Assembly: GCA_018817205.1 (NCBI GenBank) | Contig: JAHIUE010000057.1 | Coordinates: forward strand, 1-21,952 | DNA length: 21,952 nucleotides | From: Patescibacteria group bacterium | Lineage (GTDB): Bacteria > Patescibacteriota > Microgenomatia > Daviesbacterales > UBA10151 | Direction of reading: 5' to 3' | In this document: positions 6,576 to 12,905 of the stretch, one piece after another | Numbering within the stretch: position 1 is the first letter of the stretch | Layout of the letters: each line of letters begins with the position of its first letter | Notes under the pieces: model-generated | Databases searched by the model: none | Told to the model about the DNA's origin: nothing | What the model saw: only the letters and a program-made list of their open reading frames with translations | Made by a program: the position numbers and the translations under genes

Positions 6576-7355
6576 ATGAAATACTTATGGCAAAATCTTG
6601 ATAAAATTACTCCCTTATTAAAAAAAGATTGTCCAAAAGTATTACTTCTTGATTTTGACGGCACTCTAGTTCCTATTGCCAAATCTCCCCAAAAGGCAAA
6701 TTTGTCGCAGGAAAACAGAAGTTTGCTGCAGAAACTTAGCCAAAAACCCAATTTTTATTTAGCAATTATCAGCGGCAGAAAGCTTTCTGATATTAAGGAA
6801 AAAATCAGGCTTCCAAATATTATTTATAGTGGGAACCATGGCTTGAAATGGGAAATCTTTAACAAAATAGATTCCTACCCTATCCCAAATAAAACACTTT
6901 CAATCGTAAAAGCTATCCGGAAACAGCTTGATGGAATCGCGGATAAGTCTAGGGGTGTATTTATCGAAGATAAAGGTCCGGTTTTAAGTTTCCATTACAG
7001 GTTGGTAGATAAGCAACAGATATCTGTAATTAAATCGCAATTCAAAAGAGTAATAAAGCCTTATGTTGAAAATGGATTAATCTCTATCCTTACAGGAAAA
7101 ATGGTGTTTGATATATACCCGAAAGTAAACTGGGATAAAGGATATTTCGCAAAATTTGTGATTAATAAAATACGCACAAGAACAAAAACGGCTCCGGTTG
7201 TAATTTTTATCGGTGACGACACAACCGATGAGTCTATCTTCAAAACACTGAAAAACAAGATTACCATAGCTGTTGGTAAAAAACGCCAGTCAAAAGCCAA
7301 ATATTATGTCAATAACACAAACGAGGTAGTCCAAATCTTAAAAATTTTGTTATAG
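6576..7355 (+). CDS. otsB: Trehalose-6-phosphate phosphatase
   Basis: A HAD-superfamily phosphatase that removes the phosphate from trehalose-6-P to give trehalose. Motif I is LLLDFDGTLVPIA, with catalytic Asp26 and Asp28. Motif II is AIISGR. GNHGLKW and the cap-domain segment EDKGPVLSFHYR are typical of OtsB, and motif IV is FIGDDTTDESIF (about 209-220), which holds the magnesium site. The length of 259 residues is normal. It starts 8 nt after otsA and ends 7 nt before the glycosidase, so the three genes are very likely one transcript. No Shine-Dalgarno is seen before the ATG. Confidence 0.95.
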   Translation: MKYLWQNLDKITPLLKKDCPKVLLLDFDGTLVPIAKSPQKANLSQENRSLLQKLSQKPNFYLAIISGRKLSDIKEKIRLPNIIYSGNHGLKWEIFNKIDSYPIPNKTLSIVKAIRKQLDGIADKSRGVFIEDKGPVLSFHYRLVDKQQISVIKSQFKRVIKPYVENGLISILTGKMVFDIYPKVNWDKGYFAKFVINKIRTRTKTAPVVIFIGDDTTDESIFKTLKNKITIAVGKKRQSKAKYYVNNTNEVVQILKILL

Positions 7356-7362
7356 TGTTTAC

Positions 7363-8556
7363 ATGATAAAAAATATTAAAAGCGATTGCCGAAATTTGCT
7401 TAGGATCAATAAGAGAAAAACGAATGGTTTTCAATATACTATTCCCTCCCCTGACACTTACCCTTACCAATGGCTGTGGGATTCCTGTTTCCATGCCATT
7501 ATTTTATCCCACTTTAATCCGGCTGATGCTAAAGCGGAAATCCTCTCTCTCTTATCCAAACAGCTCCAAAACGGCATGATCCCGCACATGATTTATTGGA
7601 AAAACCATAAAAAGGTTTCATTTCCCCGAATCGAATGGGGCAAAGAAGACATCTCAACCATTACCCAGCCGCCGATGATTGCCTATGCTATCTGGCGGAT
7701 TTTTCAAAAAGATAAGGATCCAAGCTTCCTGAAACTAACCTATCCCCATCTTTATCACTTTTACAGGTATTTACTCAACGAGAGAGATCCTCACGGAAAA
7801 CACCTGATCGGCATTATGAATCCCGATGAATCAGGGGAGGATAACTCTCCCAGATTTGATTTACCTTTGGGTCTTAAACCGGTACATACTTTACAGCAAA
7901 ACATTAAAAGACGGCTAGGGTTGGTTGCTCAAAACATTGATTGTAAATTCGATGCTCCATTTTGCATGAGGAACTTTTTCTGGGTAAAAGATGTACCATT
8001 CAATGCAATTATGGTAGCGAACCTGAAACTGCTTGCCAAAATTGCCGAACAATTAAAAAATGAAGAGGATGCCAGCTACTTTACGAAGCAAGCAGAGGAT
8101 ATTTCCATAGCTATGAGGGAATTTATGTTGGAGGATGGTATTTTTTACTCAACTTACGGAAAGGGGTATAAAAAAATTAAGGTTAAGACCTGGGCTATAT
8201 TTACTCCTTTATTTGCCGAAATTTTAAATCGGGAAGAAGTAAAAAAATTAGTATCTGCCTACTTATTAAATAAAGACGAATTTTGGACAAAGTTTCCTGT
8301 ACCCACTACTGCCTTAAGCGAACCAGCATTTAAACCCGAAGGTTTTTGGCGGGGGCCTACCTGGATAGCAACCAATTGGTTCATTTATAAGGGTTTGGTA
8401 AACTATGGCTTCACGGAGATCGCGGAGGAAATCAGGAAATCTTCCGAGAGTTTAATCGCCAAATCCGGCTTCCGTGAATATTTTAATCCCCAAACAGGAA
8501 AAGGGTTAGGGGCAAAAGATTTTACCTGGGGCGGTTTAGTCATGGATATGAATTAA
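7363..8556 (+). CDS. GH63/MGH1-like (alpha/alpha)6-barrel glycosidase
   Basis: This looks like a clan GH-G glycosidase of the GH63 mannosylglycerate hydrolase or trehalase-like type. Supporting motifs are YPYQWLWDSCFHAI near residue 32, a general-acid region DESGEDNSPRFD near 155, an aromatic segment EGFWRGPTWIATNW near 325, and the C-terminal REYFNPQTGKGLGAKDFTWGG near 371 with the likely base Glu. At 397 residues it has just the catalytic barrel, with no signal peptide, so it should be cytoplasmic. Placement 7 nt behind otsB argues for a substrate made by the pathway: trehalose itself, or a glucosyl- or mannosyl-glycerate solute. The family is clear in outline, but the exact substrate is not. 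An overlapping TATAGT lies 6 nt before the ATG and could be an internal -10 box. Confidence 0.8.
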   Translation: MIKNIKSDCRNLLRINKRKTNGFQYTIPSPDTYPYQWLWDSCFHAIILSHFNPADAKAEILSLLSKQLQNGMIPHMIYWKNHKKVSFPRIEWGKEDISTITQPPMIAYAIWRIFQKDKDPSFLKLTYPHLYHFYRYLLNERDPHGKHLIGIMNPDESGEDNSPRFDLPLGLKPVHTLQQNIKRRLGLVAQNIDCKFDAPFCMRNFFWVKDVPFNAIMVANLKLLAKIAEQLKNEEDASYFTKQAEDISIAMREFMLEDGIFYSTYGKGYKKIKVKTWAIFTPLFAEILNREEVKKLVSAYLLNKDEFWTKFPVPTTALSEPAFKPEGFWRGPTWIATNWFIYKGLVNYGFTEIAEEIRKSSESLIAKSGFREYFNPQTGKGLGAKDFTWGGLVMDMN

Positions 8557-8562
8557 CCGGGC

Positions 8563-8592
8563 TTGACGACCCGATGTAAACTGGTTTACTCT
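8563..8592 (+). promoter_or_regulatory. Promoter of the NRAMP-like gene
   Basis: TTGACG (8563-8568), an 18-nt spacer and TACTCT (8587-8592) are followed 10 nt later by the ATG. The -35 is strong and the -10 moderate (four of six). The spacing predicts an mRNA with almost no 5' leader. Confidence 0.55.
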
Positions 8593-8602
8593 TAATTTAT
8601 CA

Positions 8603-9979
8603 ATGTCCAACAAGAAACTCTTGGAAAAAATAGCCGGGGCGCCTGCTGATATTTTAGACAAAACTATCGATACTTCAAAAAACATCACCAGGGAGTTTTC
8701 GAGACAAAAACAGGTCGGCCGCGCCCGCGCCTTTTGGAAATCTTTGGGGCCGGGACTTACTACCGGTGCAGCTGATGATGACCCATCAGGCATTGCCACA
8801 TATTCACAGGCAGGGGCTTCCTATGGATTTAGTTTACTGTGGTTGTCTGCCTGGACTTTTCCCTTAATGGCTATGGTGCAGGAAATGTGTGCCAGAATCG
8901 GCATCGTCACAGGCCGGGGCTTGGCCGCCAATATCCGGCAATATTACCCCCGGTGGGTATTGTATAGCGCCACCTCGCTCCTTTTTATTGCCAATTCCTT
9001 AAACATAGGTGCAGATTTGGGAGCCATGGCCAAAGCAACCCAGCTACTCTTTCCCAGAATCAGTTTCACCTCACTTATACTGAGCTTTACAGTCCTATCT
9101 TTAGCGCTGCAGATCTTCACAACCTACGACAGTTATGCCAAATATCTAAAGTGGCTGGCACTGGTGCTCCTGTCTTATGTATTTTCAGCCCTGACTATCA
9201 ATTTAAACTGGAACGAAGTTCTCCAAAGGGCAATTATTCCCACAATTGCTTTCTCGAAGGATCAAATCTTTTTAATCACTGCTGTTTTGGGTACAACCAT
9301 TTCTCCTTATTTATTTTTCTGGCAAACCTCCCAAGAAGTGGAGGAGGGAATTTTGGAGGGCAAAACTACTCTGAAACTGCGGCAAGAAGAAACTACTGTT
9401 GGTGAAATTAAAAATATGCGGACTGATGTCTGGTCAGGTATGTTCTTATCAAATCTGGTGATGTTTTTTATTATTGCCGCCTGCGCCGGAGTACTTTTTG
9501 CTCATGGAATCACCAATATTACTACGGCAGCACAAGCTGCTGAAGCTCTGCGCCCGATTGCCGGAGACCAAGTCTATTTACTTTTCGCTTTGGGCATTAT
9601 CGGAACAGGTATGTTGGCAGTGCCGATTTTAGCAGGATCCGCCTCTTACGCGCTATCAGAAAGTATGGGGTGGAAATTCGGGCTCTATAGAAAGTTAAAA
9701 GAAGCAAATGCTTTTTATGGGGTCATTATCATCTCTACAGGAATAGGACTTGCCATCAATTTCTTAGGATTTGACACTATTAAAGTATTAATTTACACGG
9801 CAGTTTTTAACGGCCTGATAGCGCCGGTGGTGCTGGTTTTGATAGTTTCAATGAGCGGAAATCCTAAAATTATGGGCAGATGGGTTAATGGTAGAATCGC
9901 CACTTTGCTGGGATGGCTAATTATAGTCTTGATGACCCTGGCAGGCACTGCCACCATAATCTCATTCTTAGTACCTTGA
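8603..9979 (+). CDS. NRAMP (SLC11)-family divalent metal transporter, divergent subgroup
   Basis: An integral membrane protein of 458 residues with about eleven hydrophobic segments in the NRAMP order. It has a roughly 50-residue cytosolic N-terminus, then GPGLTTGAADDDPSGIATYSQ as the unwound first helix. Canonical NRAMP has DPGN here; this has DPSG. The sixth-helix region reads LGTTISPYLFFWQTSQEV, where Mn/Fe transporters have a metal-binding Met in MPH. Loss of that Met is a trait of NRAMP-related proteins, some of which move Mg2+ rather than transition metals. I therefore would not call it MntH. It has its own promoter, and its TGA stop overlaps the -35 box of the next operon. Substrate could be Mg2+, Mn2+ or another cation. 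Confidence 0.85.
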   Translation: MSNKKLLEKIAGAPADILDKTIDTSKNITREFSRQKQVGRARAFWKSLGPGLTTGAADDDPSGIATYSQAGASYGFSLLWLSAWTFPLMAMVQEMCARIGIVTGRGLAANIRQYYPRWVLYSATSLLFIANSLNIGADLGAMAKATQLLFPRISFTSLILSFTVLSLALQIFTTYDSYAKYLKWLALVLLSYVFSALTINLNWNEVLQRAIIPTIAFSKDQIFLITAVLGTTISPYLFFWQTSQEVEEGILEGKTTLKLRQEETTVGEIKNMRTDVWSGMFLSNLVMFFIIAACAGVLFAHGITNITTAAQAAEALRPIAGDQVYLLFALGIIGTGMLAVPILAGSASYALSESMGWKFGLYRKLKEANAFYGVIIISTGIGLAINFLGFDTIKVLIYTAVFNGLIAPVVLVLIVSMSGNPKIMGRWVNGRIATLLGWLIIVLMTLAGTATIISFLVP

Positions 9980-10008
9980 CATACAATAGTATTATGGTAT
10001 AATTGTAT
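9976..10008 (+). promoter_or_regulatory. Consensus promoter and operator of the VapBC-type operon
   Basis: TTGACA (9976-9981), 16-nt spacer and TATAAT (9998-10003) match consensus fully. An inverted repeat ATACAAT (9981-9987) / ATTGTAT (10002-10008) brackets the promoter and is a candidate autoregulation site for the antitoxin. The -35 overlaps the NRAMP stop codon, and the ATG follows the -10 by 8 nt. Confidence 0.8.
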
Positions 10009-10011
10009 TAT

Positions 10012-10254
10012 ATGAATTTTGTTACTACTAACATCAGGCTTCCTGAAGATGAATATTTAAGACTGAAATTTGAAGCTGCAAAAAAACGCAAAAGCTTTGC
10101 CGCCATTGTCAGGGAAAAATTAGGCACCGGAAGCATAAAACAGCAAGCTCGGATTACAAAAAATCTTTTAAATCTGGCAGAAAAAGCCGAGAAGGAAAAC
10201 TGGAAAGGCCCTGTTGATTTGGCTACTCGTCATGACGACTATTTTATTAAATGA
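10012..10254 (+). CDS. Ribbon-helix-helix antitoxin (VapB-like)
   Basis: A small 80-residue protein whose N-terminus, TTNIRLPEDEYLRLKFEAAKKRKSFAAIVREKL, has the strand-helix-helix pattern of RHH/CopG-type DNA-binding proteins. The C-terminal half is charged and probably wraps the toxin. I start it at the ATG at 10012; the longer frame begins at a TTG that overlaps the promoter region. The gene overlaps the PIN toxin by 4 bases (ATGA), the usual toxin-antitoxin coupling. It probably neutralises the toxin and represses its own promoter through the inverted repeat that spans it. Confidence 0.82.
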   Translation: MNFVTTNIRLPEDEYLRLKFEAAKKRKSFAAIVREKLGTGSIKQQARITKNLLNLAEKAEKENWKGPVDLATRHDDYFIK

Positions 10255-10694
10255 ATATCATTGTTGACACGGATGCCCTACTCGCACTAATAAATTCTGC
10301 GGATTCTCTCCATGCAAAAGCCAAAGCTTTGCTCGCTGCGATGTTTACTCAAGAAGTTCAATTGTTCTTGCTGCCGACTACCCTTTCTGAATTTTCTCTG
10401 ATTGCAGCCAGCCGAGTTGGACTTAACCAGACAAAAGCAGTGGTAGAGATATTTACTGAAGGAACAAATCATCAAATGATTGAAATTGACAAAGAGCTGA
10501 TAAATTCCGCAGTCAAATTATTCCGGAAACAAACTTCCAAAGAAGAATCCCTGTTTGATTCTTTTGTCATGGCTGCGACTGTAAGGTATACATATGATGC
10601 TATTTTTTCTTTTGATAAAGGCTACTTAAAGAAAATTAATGCAGGTTTAAAACTAAAATTGGTTTCTGACTTGTTTCCTAATATAAACTGGTAA
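10251..10694 (+). CDS. PIN-domain ribonuclease toxin (VapC-like)
   Basis: A 147-residue PIN-domain protein, expected to be a Mg2+-dependent RNase that cuts tRNA or rRNA when its antitoxin is lost. The acidic active-site residues are visible: Asp6/Asp8 in IIVDTDALL, Glu47 in LSEFS, Asp103 in LFDSFVMAA and Asp122 in SFDKGY. The set is complete, so it should be active. It overlaps the antitoxin gene by four bases. The gene family is often mobile, and this pair stands at the edge of the accessory region around the split tRNA. Confidence 0.87.
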   Translation: MNIIVDTDALLALINSADSLHAKAKALLAAMFTQEVQLFLLPTTLSEFSLIAASRVGLNQTKAVVEIFTEGTNHQMIEIDKELINSAVKLFRKQTSKEESLFDSFVMAATVRYTYDAIFSFDKGYLKKINAGLKLKLVSDLFPNINW

Positions 10695-10719
10695 AAATTT
10701 GTTGCGGGGCAGGATGCTG

Positions 10720-11016
10720 TTAGAATTTTTCTAGCTTCTTGATCAGGAATACTTCTGGTTGATTTTGAATTGATAGGGGAAATTTCAAAACTCCAATTTT
10801 CTCAAATCCTAATCTCTTATGGAATGATAAAGATATTAAATTATCTTGATCAGTAGAACTCAAAATATAATGAAAGCCAAGTTCCTTAAGCATAGCCCCA
10901 GCGGTTTGGAGCAGTTCCTTGCCAACCCCTTTGCCTCTAAAGGTCTTTATAACTCCGATAACTTGTATGTAGGGTAATTTATGCTCCCATAGGTATCCAT
11001 AGCGTAGATAGCCGAA
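10720..11016 (-). pseudogene. Remnant of a GNAT acetyltransferase (N-terminus lost)
   Basis: An open minus-strand frame of 99 codons without any start codon near its 5' end encodes the C-terminal part of a GNAT N-acetyltransferase. YIQVIGVIKTFRGKGVGKELLQ holds the strand-4 segment and the acetyl-CoA loop (R/Q-x-x-G-x-G/A pattern as RGKGVG). SFHKRLGFEKIG is the typical C-terminal helix and strand. A TAA stops the frame just upstream (11019-11017), and nothing matching the N-terminal half precedes it. It is most simply a truncated gene. TGTTGCGGG occurs on both sides (10700-10708 and 11039-11047). The rest of 10695-11053 holds nothing else I can identify. Confidence 0.75.
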
Positions 11017-11053
11017 TTATATCAGAAGGTTCTAACTATGTTGCGGGAACTAC

Positions 11054-11734
11054 TTATGCAGCTTCGCTTAAACCGCTAATCCACCCCTTCATTTTATTTA
11101 GTAGTTCACTACTTTTCCGTACCCGGATTCTTAAAATACCGAAGTAAGCTTCACGATTAGGATAATCTCTAAGCCACACTGAACGATGATAGAATGGCTT
11201 TTCAAATTGGCTTAAAGAAATACCTGTTAATTTTGACCAAAAAGATTTAATTTCCTCTTCCCGATCTTTGTGCGCTTCATTAAACTCGGTGCGTAAAATG
11301 AAATCCTCTTTCTTAATTTTTAACGTCTTCTTAAACCATTTAATCATAAATTTCACCATCCTTGGATCGGAATTGCAAAAACCTAAGCGGCCTTCTTTAA
11401 CACTTTTGAAACCTTCTGCCCAATAAAGCGATAATCCTGTTAAAAAAAGCTCTTTAGCAGTCAATGGCTTAATCTCTGCGTGCGCATCCTCAAATAACCT
11501 TTTTACTCTTGATATCTTTTCTAAATGACTCTGTTTAGCTAATTTTCTTAAATGTCTAATTCTTACTTTTCTTCTTTTTAGTTTTTCTCTCTGCTCCTCT
11601 GTTAACTCCACTTCCCTACTCCACACGCTTACAATACTCACACTCACGCCTAATAATTTTGCTATTTTCTTTATACTTTTACCAGATCTTCGTAAGATTA
11701 AAGCTTTTTCATATTGAATTTGTTTGCGTTTCAT
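11054..11734 (-). CDS. HTH plus LAGLIDADG-like endonuclease family protein
   Basis: The first 45 residues form a homeodomain-like helix-turn-helix (EKALILRRSGKSIKKIAKLLGVSVSIVSVWSRE). The middle and C-terminal parts (about 90-220) begin with LFLTGLSLYWAEGFKS, similar to the LAGLIDADG helix of homing endonucleases. They continue with RLGFCNSDPRMVKFMIKWFKKTL and RIRVRKSSELLNKMKGWI, the alternating strand and helix pattern of that fold. Only one such motif is seen, so it would act as a dimer. It is transcribed divergently from the intron-bearing tRNA-fMet, 119 nt away, from a strong promoter. It may be a homing enzyme linked to that intron or a DNA-binding protein derived from one. Family assignment is by motif only. 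Confidence 0.6.
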   Translation of the reverse strand: MKRKQIQYEKALILRRSGKSIKKIAKLLGVSVSIVSVWSREVELTEEQREKLKRRKVRIRHLRKLAKQSHLEKISRVKRLFEDAHAEIKPLTAKELFLTGLSLYWAEGFKSVKEGRLGFCNSDPRMVKFMIKWFKKTLKIKKEDFILRTEFNEAHKDREEEIKSFWSKLTGISLSQFEKPFYHRSVWLRDYPNREAYFGILRIRVRKSSELLNKMKGWISGLSEAA

Positions 11735-11764
11735 CGATATTGTTGAGTTATGGGATGTAATTCT

Positions 11765-11793
11765 ATTATCCAGTGTTTATACTTCATTGTCAA
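11765..11793 (-). promoter_or_regulatory. Promoter of the HTH/LAGLIDADG-like gene
   Basis: TTGACA (11793-11788), 17-nt spacer and GATAAT (11770-11765) on the minus strand. The predicted start near 11758 leaves a leader of about 24 nt with no Shine-Dalgarno. Confidence 0.75.
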
Positions 11794-11804
11794 GCTCCTT
11801 TTGA

Positions 11805-11833
11805 TTGACATAAACCTACAGACAGACTACAAT
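11805..11833 (+). promoter_or_regulatory. Promoter of the split tRNA-fMet
   Basis: TTGACA (11805-11810), 17-nt spacer and TACAAT (11828-11833). The predicted start near 11840 lies about 14 nt before the tRNA 5' end. It is back-to-back with the promoter at 11765-11793, with 11 bp between the two -35 boxes. Confidence 0.78.
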
Positions 11834-11853
11834 ACACCTGTTCTTTTATATAT

Positions 11854-12119
11854 CGCGGGGAAGTGTAACGGCTGCACATCAGGCTCAATTTGGGCCCTCC
11901 AGCAGGTAACTACTGGAGAGTACTTGGCTATATCGGTGAAATCCTATACCGTATGATACGGGACAATACCGAGGGAAGTCCGCCTTTGGCGGACCCCGTA
12001 GAGACTACACGCCGAGGTACATTCAGTTTACATGAACGTACATGATATAGTCCTACCCTTGCAGTAATGTAAGAAGGTGCATAATCTGAAGGCAGGGAGT
12101 TCAACTCTCCCCCCCGCAA
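11854..12119 (+). tRNA. Initiator tRNA-fMet (CAU), interrupted by a group I intron
   Basis: Exon 1 is 11854-11885 and exon 2 is 12080-12119, giving a 72-nt tRNA. The acceptor CGCGGGG/CCCCGCA has the C1/A72 mismatch that marks bacterial initiators; the discriminator is A. The D-arm is GTGT-AACGGCT-GCAC. The anticodon stem is TCAGG/TCTGA around CTCATAA, and the T-arm is GGGAG-TTCAACT-CTCCC. CCA is not fully encoded. The initiator's usual three G-C pairs in the anticodon stem are not kept (TCAGG/TCTGA). The intron interrupts the anticodon loop after U33. This may be the cell's only initiator tRNA, in which case splicing would be essential; that cannot be seen from one window. Confidence 0.9.
11886..12079 (+). 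ncRNA. Group I intron (IC3-like), 194 nt, in tRNA-fMet
   Basis: The 5' exon ends in U33 and pairs with an internal guide (GGCU with GGCC, 11893-11896), placing U-G at the splice site. The intron ends in G (12079). Core helices can be drawn. P2 is CTCCAG/CTGGAG with an inner AG-GTAA-CT cap. P3 is GTACTTGGC with GCCgAGGTAC. P4 is TCGGT/ACCGA. A P5-region hairpin is CCGTA/TACGG. P6 is GTCCGCC-TTT-GGCGGAC. P7 is GACTA (12003-12007) with TAGTC (12048-12052). P8 is TTCA/TGAA, and P9 is CTTGCA-GTAA-TGTAAG. The conserved GTAGAGACTACACG and GATATAGTCC strings match the P7 strands of the Azoarcus and Anabaena tRNA introns. GNRA loops (GUAA) cap P2 and P9. No ORF inside is credible. Confidence 0.9.
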
Positions 12120-12157
12120 CACTTCGACTCGCTTCGCTCGCTCAGTGCAGGCACTGA
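12119..12157. repeat. Dispersed repeat family, variant with inner palindrome
   Basis: The block ACTTCGACTCGCTTCGCTCG is followed by TCAGTGC-AG-GCACTGA and resembles the CTTCGAC...GCTCAG repeats at 2208 and 3634. It directly follows the tRNA-fMet 3' end and forms part of its terminator. Confidence 0.65.
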
Positions 12158-12177
12158 ATGATTGAAGCGAGTTTTTT
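12127..12177 (+). terminator. Branched terminator behind tRNA-fMet
   Basis: ACTCGCTTC (12127-12135) pairs with GAAGCGAGT (12164-12172), followed by a run of T (12172-12177). An inner perfect hairpin TCAGTGC/GCACTGA (12142-12157) gives a branched shape. It lies 8 nt after the tRNA. Confidence 0.8.
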
Positions 12178-12204
12178 ATTGATAAAATTCAATGTTAAAT
12201 TCAA

Positions 12205-12233
12205 GTCGAAGTGCACTGAGCTTGCCGAAGTGC
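12205..12233. repeat. Dispersed repeat family, inverted variant
   Basis: On the minus strand it contains CACTTCGGCAAGCTCAG followed by TGCACTTCGAC. It is related to the repeat at 12119-12157 in opposite orientation and lies directly upstream of the GIY-YIG gene. Confidence 0.65.
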
Positions 12234-12245
12234 TACAAATAGATT

Positions 12246-12491
12246 ATGTGGTTTGTTTATATCCTACTTTGCGAAGACGATAGTTTATATACCGGTTATT
12301 CTAACAATATCAAGCAACGCTTTTCAGATCACAAAAACGGCAAAGGTGGACATTACACAAAATCTCATAAACCAGTTAAGTTAATTTACTCTGAGCAATT
12401 ATCTACACAATCTGAAGCTCTCAAAAGAGAAGGGCAAATTAAAGGCTGGAGCAGGGAAAAGAAGATTAAAATTCTAAAACTTAATTTGTAA
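12246..12491 (+). CDS. GIY-YIG domain protein (UPF0213/YhbQ-like)
   Basis: An 81-residue single-domain GIY-YIG protein. It shows VYILLCEDDSLYTGYSNNIKQRFSDHKNGKGGHYTKSHKPV, where YIL and YTG correspond to the GIY and YIG strands and Arg25 is the catalytic arginine. A downstream Glu lies in SEALKREGQIKGW. It belongs to the small standalone family related to endonucleases, whose E. coli member YhbQ acts on DNA. It is common in CPR. It starts just after a repeat and 127 nt beyond the split tRNA. A TACAAA box (12234-12239) lies 6 nt before the ATG. Its position makes a mobile origin possible, but the family is also a chromosomal resident. Confidence 0.88.
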   Translation: MWFVYILLCEDDSLYTGYSNNIKQRFSDHKNGKGGHYTKSHKPVKLIYSEQLSTQSEALKREGQIKGWSREKKIKILKLNL

Positions 12492-12497
12492 AAAGAG

Positions 12498-12848
12498 TTA
12501 TCTGAAAAATACTTTCAACCAACCTAACCAGTTTGGCAGTCTGATTTGAGCCGAAGGGCTGGCTCCCATTACCGAGTGCAGTTTTTCTTCCGGAATAACC
12601 ACCAAGGTTTCCCCTTTTTTGGTCAACCCTAGTTTATTTCTGATTTCTTCTTCCATAAACTGAGGTGACGAAATTTGAGAAAGCCGCTTTTTCAAAGCCT
12701 TATTTTCTACTTCTAATTTATAGACCTCGTCTGCGGCCTGTGTTAATCTTTCCCCTGATTTAACCGCTCCTATTATTTGAGTAATTAAATTATAGGCAAT
12801 TATTGCAGTTATTATGATCGTAAGTCCCAAAGTTATTTTTTTAATCAT
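12498..12848 (-). CDS. FtsB/DivIC-like septum formation initiator
   Basis: A small bitopic membrane protein of the cell-division complex, which bridges FtsL and FtsQ at the septum. It has a cytosolic MIKK, one membrane segment (about residues 5-25), a coiled coil (about 35-62, ERLTQAADEVYKLEVENKALKKRL) and the family hallmark FMEEEIRNKLGLTKKGETLVVIP (about 67-90). At 116 residues it has the usual length. It is divergent from the recombinase gene. Its -10 box TAAAAT (12863-12858) is 9 nt before the ATG, suggesting a leaderless mRNA. Confidence 0.88.
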   Translation of the reverse strand: MIKKITLGLTIIITAIIAYNLITQIIGAVKSGERLTQAADEVYKLEVENKALKKRLSQISSPQFMEEEIRNKLGLTKKGETLVVIPEEKLHSVMGASPSAQIRLPNWLGWLKVFFR

Positions 12849-12857
12849 TACTTATAA

Positions 12858-12896
12858 ATTTTACTACTTGACATTTGTATCCTATAACACTAAAAT
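12858..12896. promoter_or_regulatory. Divergent promoters of ftsB-like and xer-like genes
   Basis: Plus strand: TTGACA (12868-12873), 17-nt spacer, TAAAAT (12891-12896), then 9 nt to the recombinase ATG. Minus strand: TAAAAT (12863-12858), then 9 nt to the ftsB-like ATG, with no good -35. The two share one short intergenic region. Confidence 0.72.
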
Positions 12897-12905
12897 AGTT
12901 ATCAT

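Noticed and set aside
11750..11956. A 68-aa plus-strand frame running into the split tRNA
   Set aside because: It spans the promoter, tRNA exon and intron start; the RNA features fully explain the sequence.
11928..12122. A 64-aa minus-strand frame across the intron and tRNA as an intron-encoded protein
   Set aside because: It covers the ribozyme core and the tRNA 3' exon on the wrong strand and shows no protein motif.
12119..12233. CRISPR array or insertion sequence around the repeats after tRNA-fMet
   Set aside because: There are only two diverged copies in opposite orientation, with no regular spacers, no cas genes and no transposase; they fit a dispersed repeat family and a terminator.
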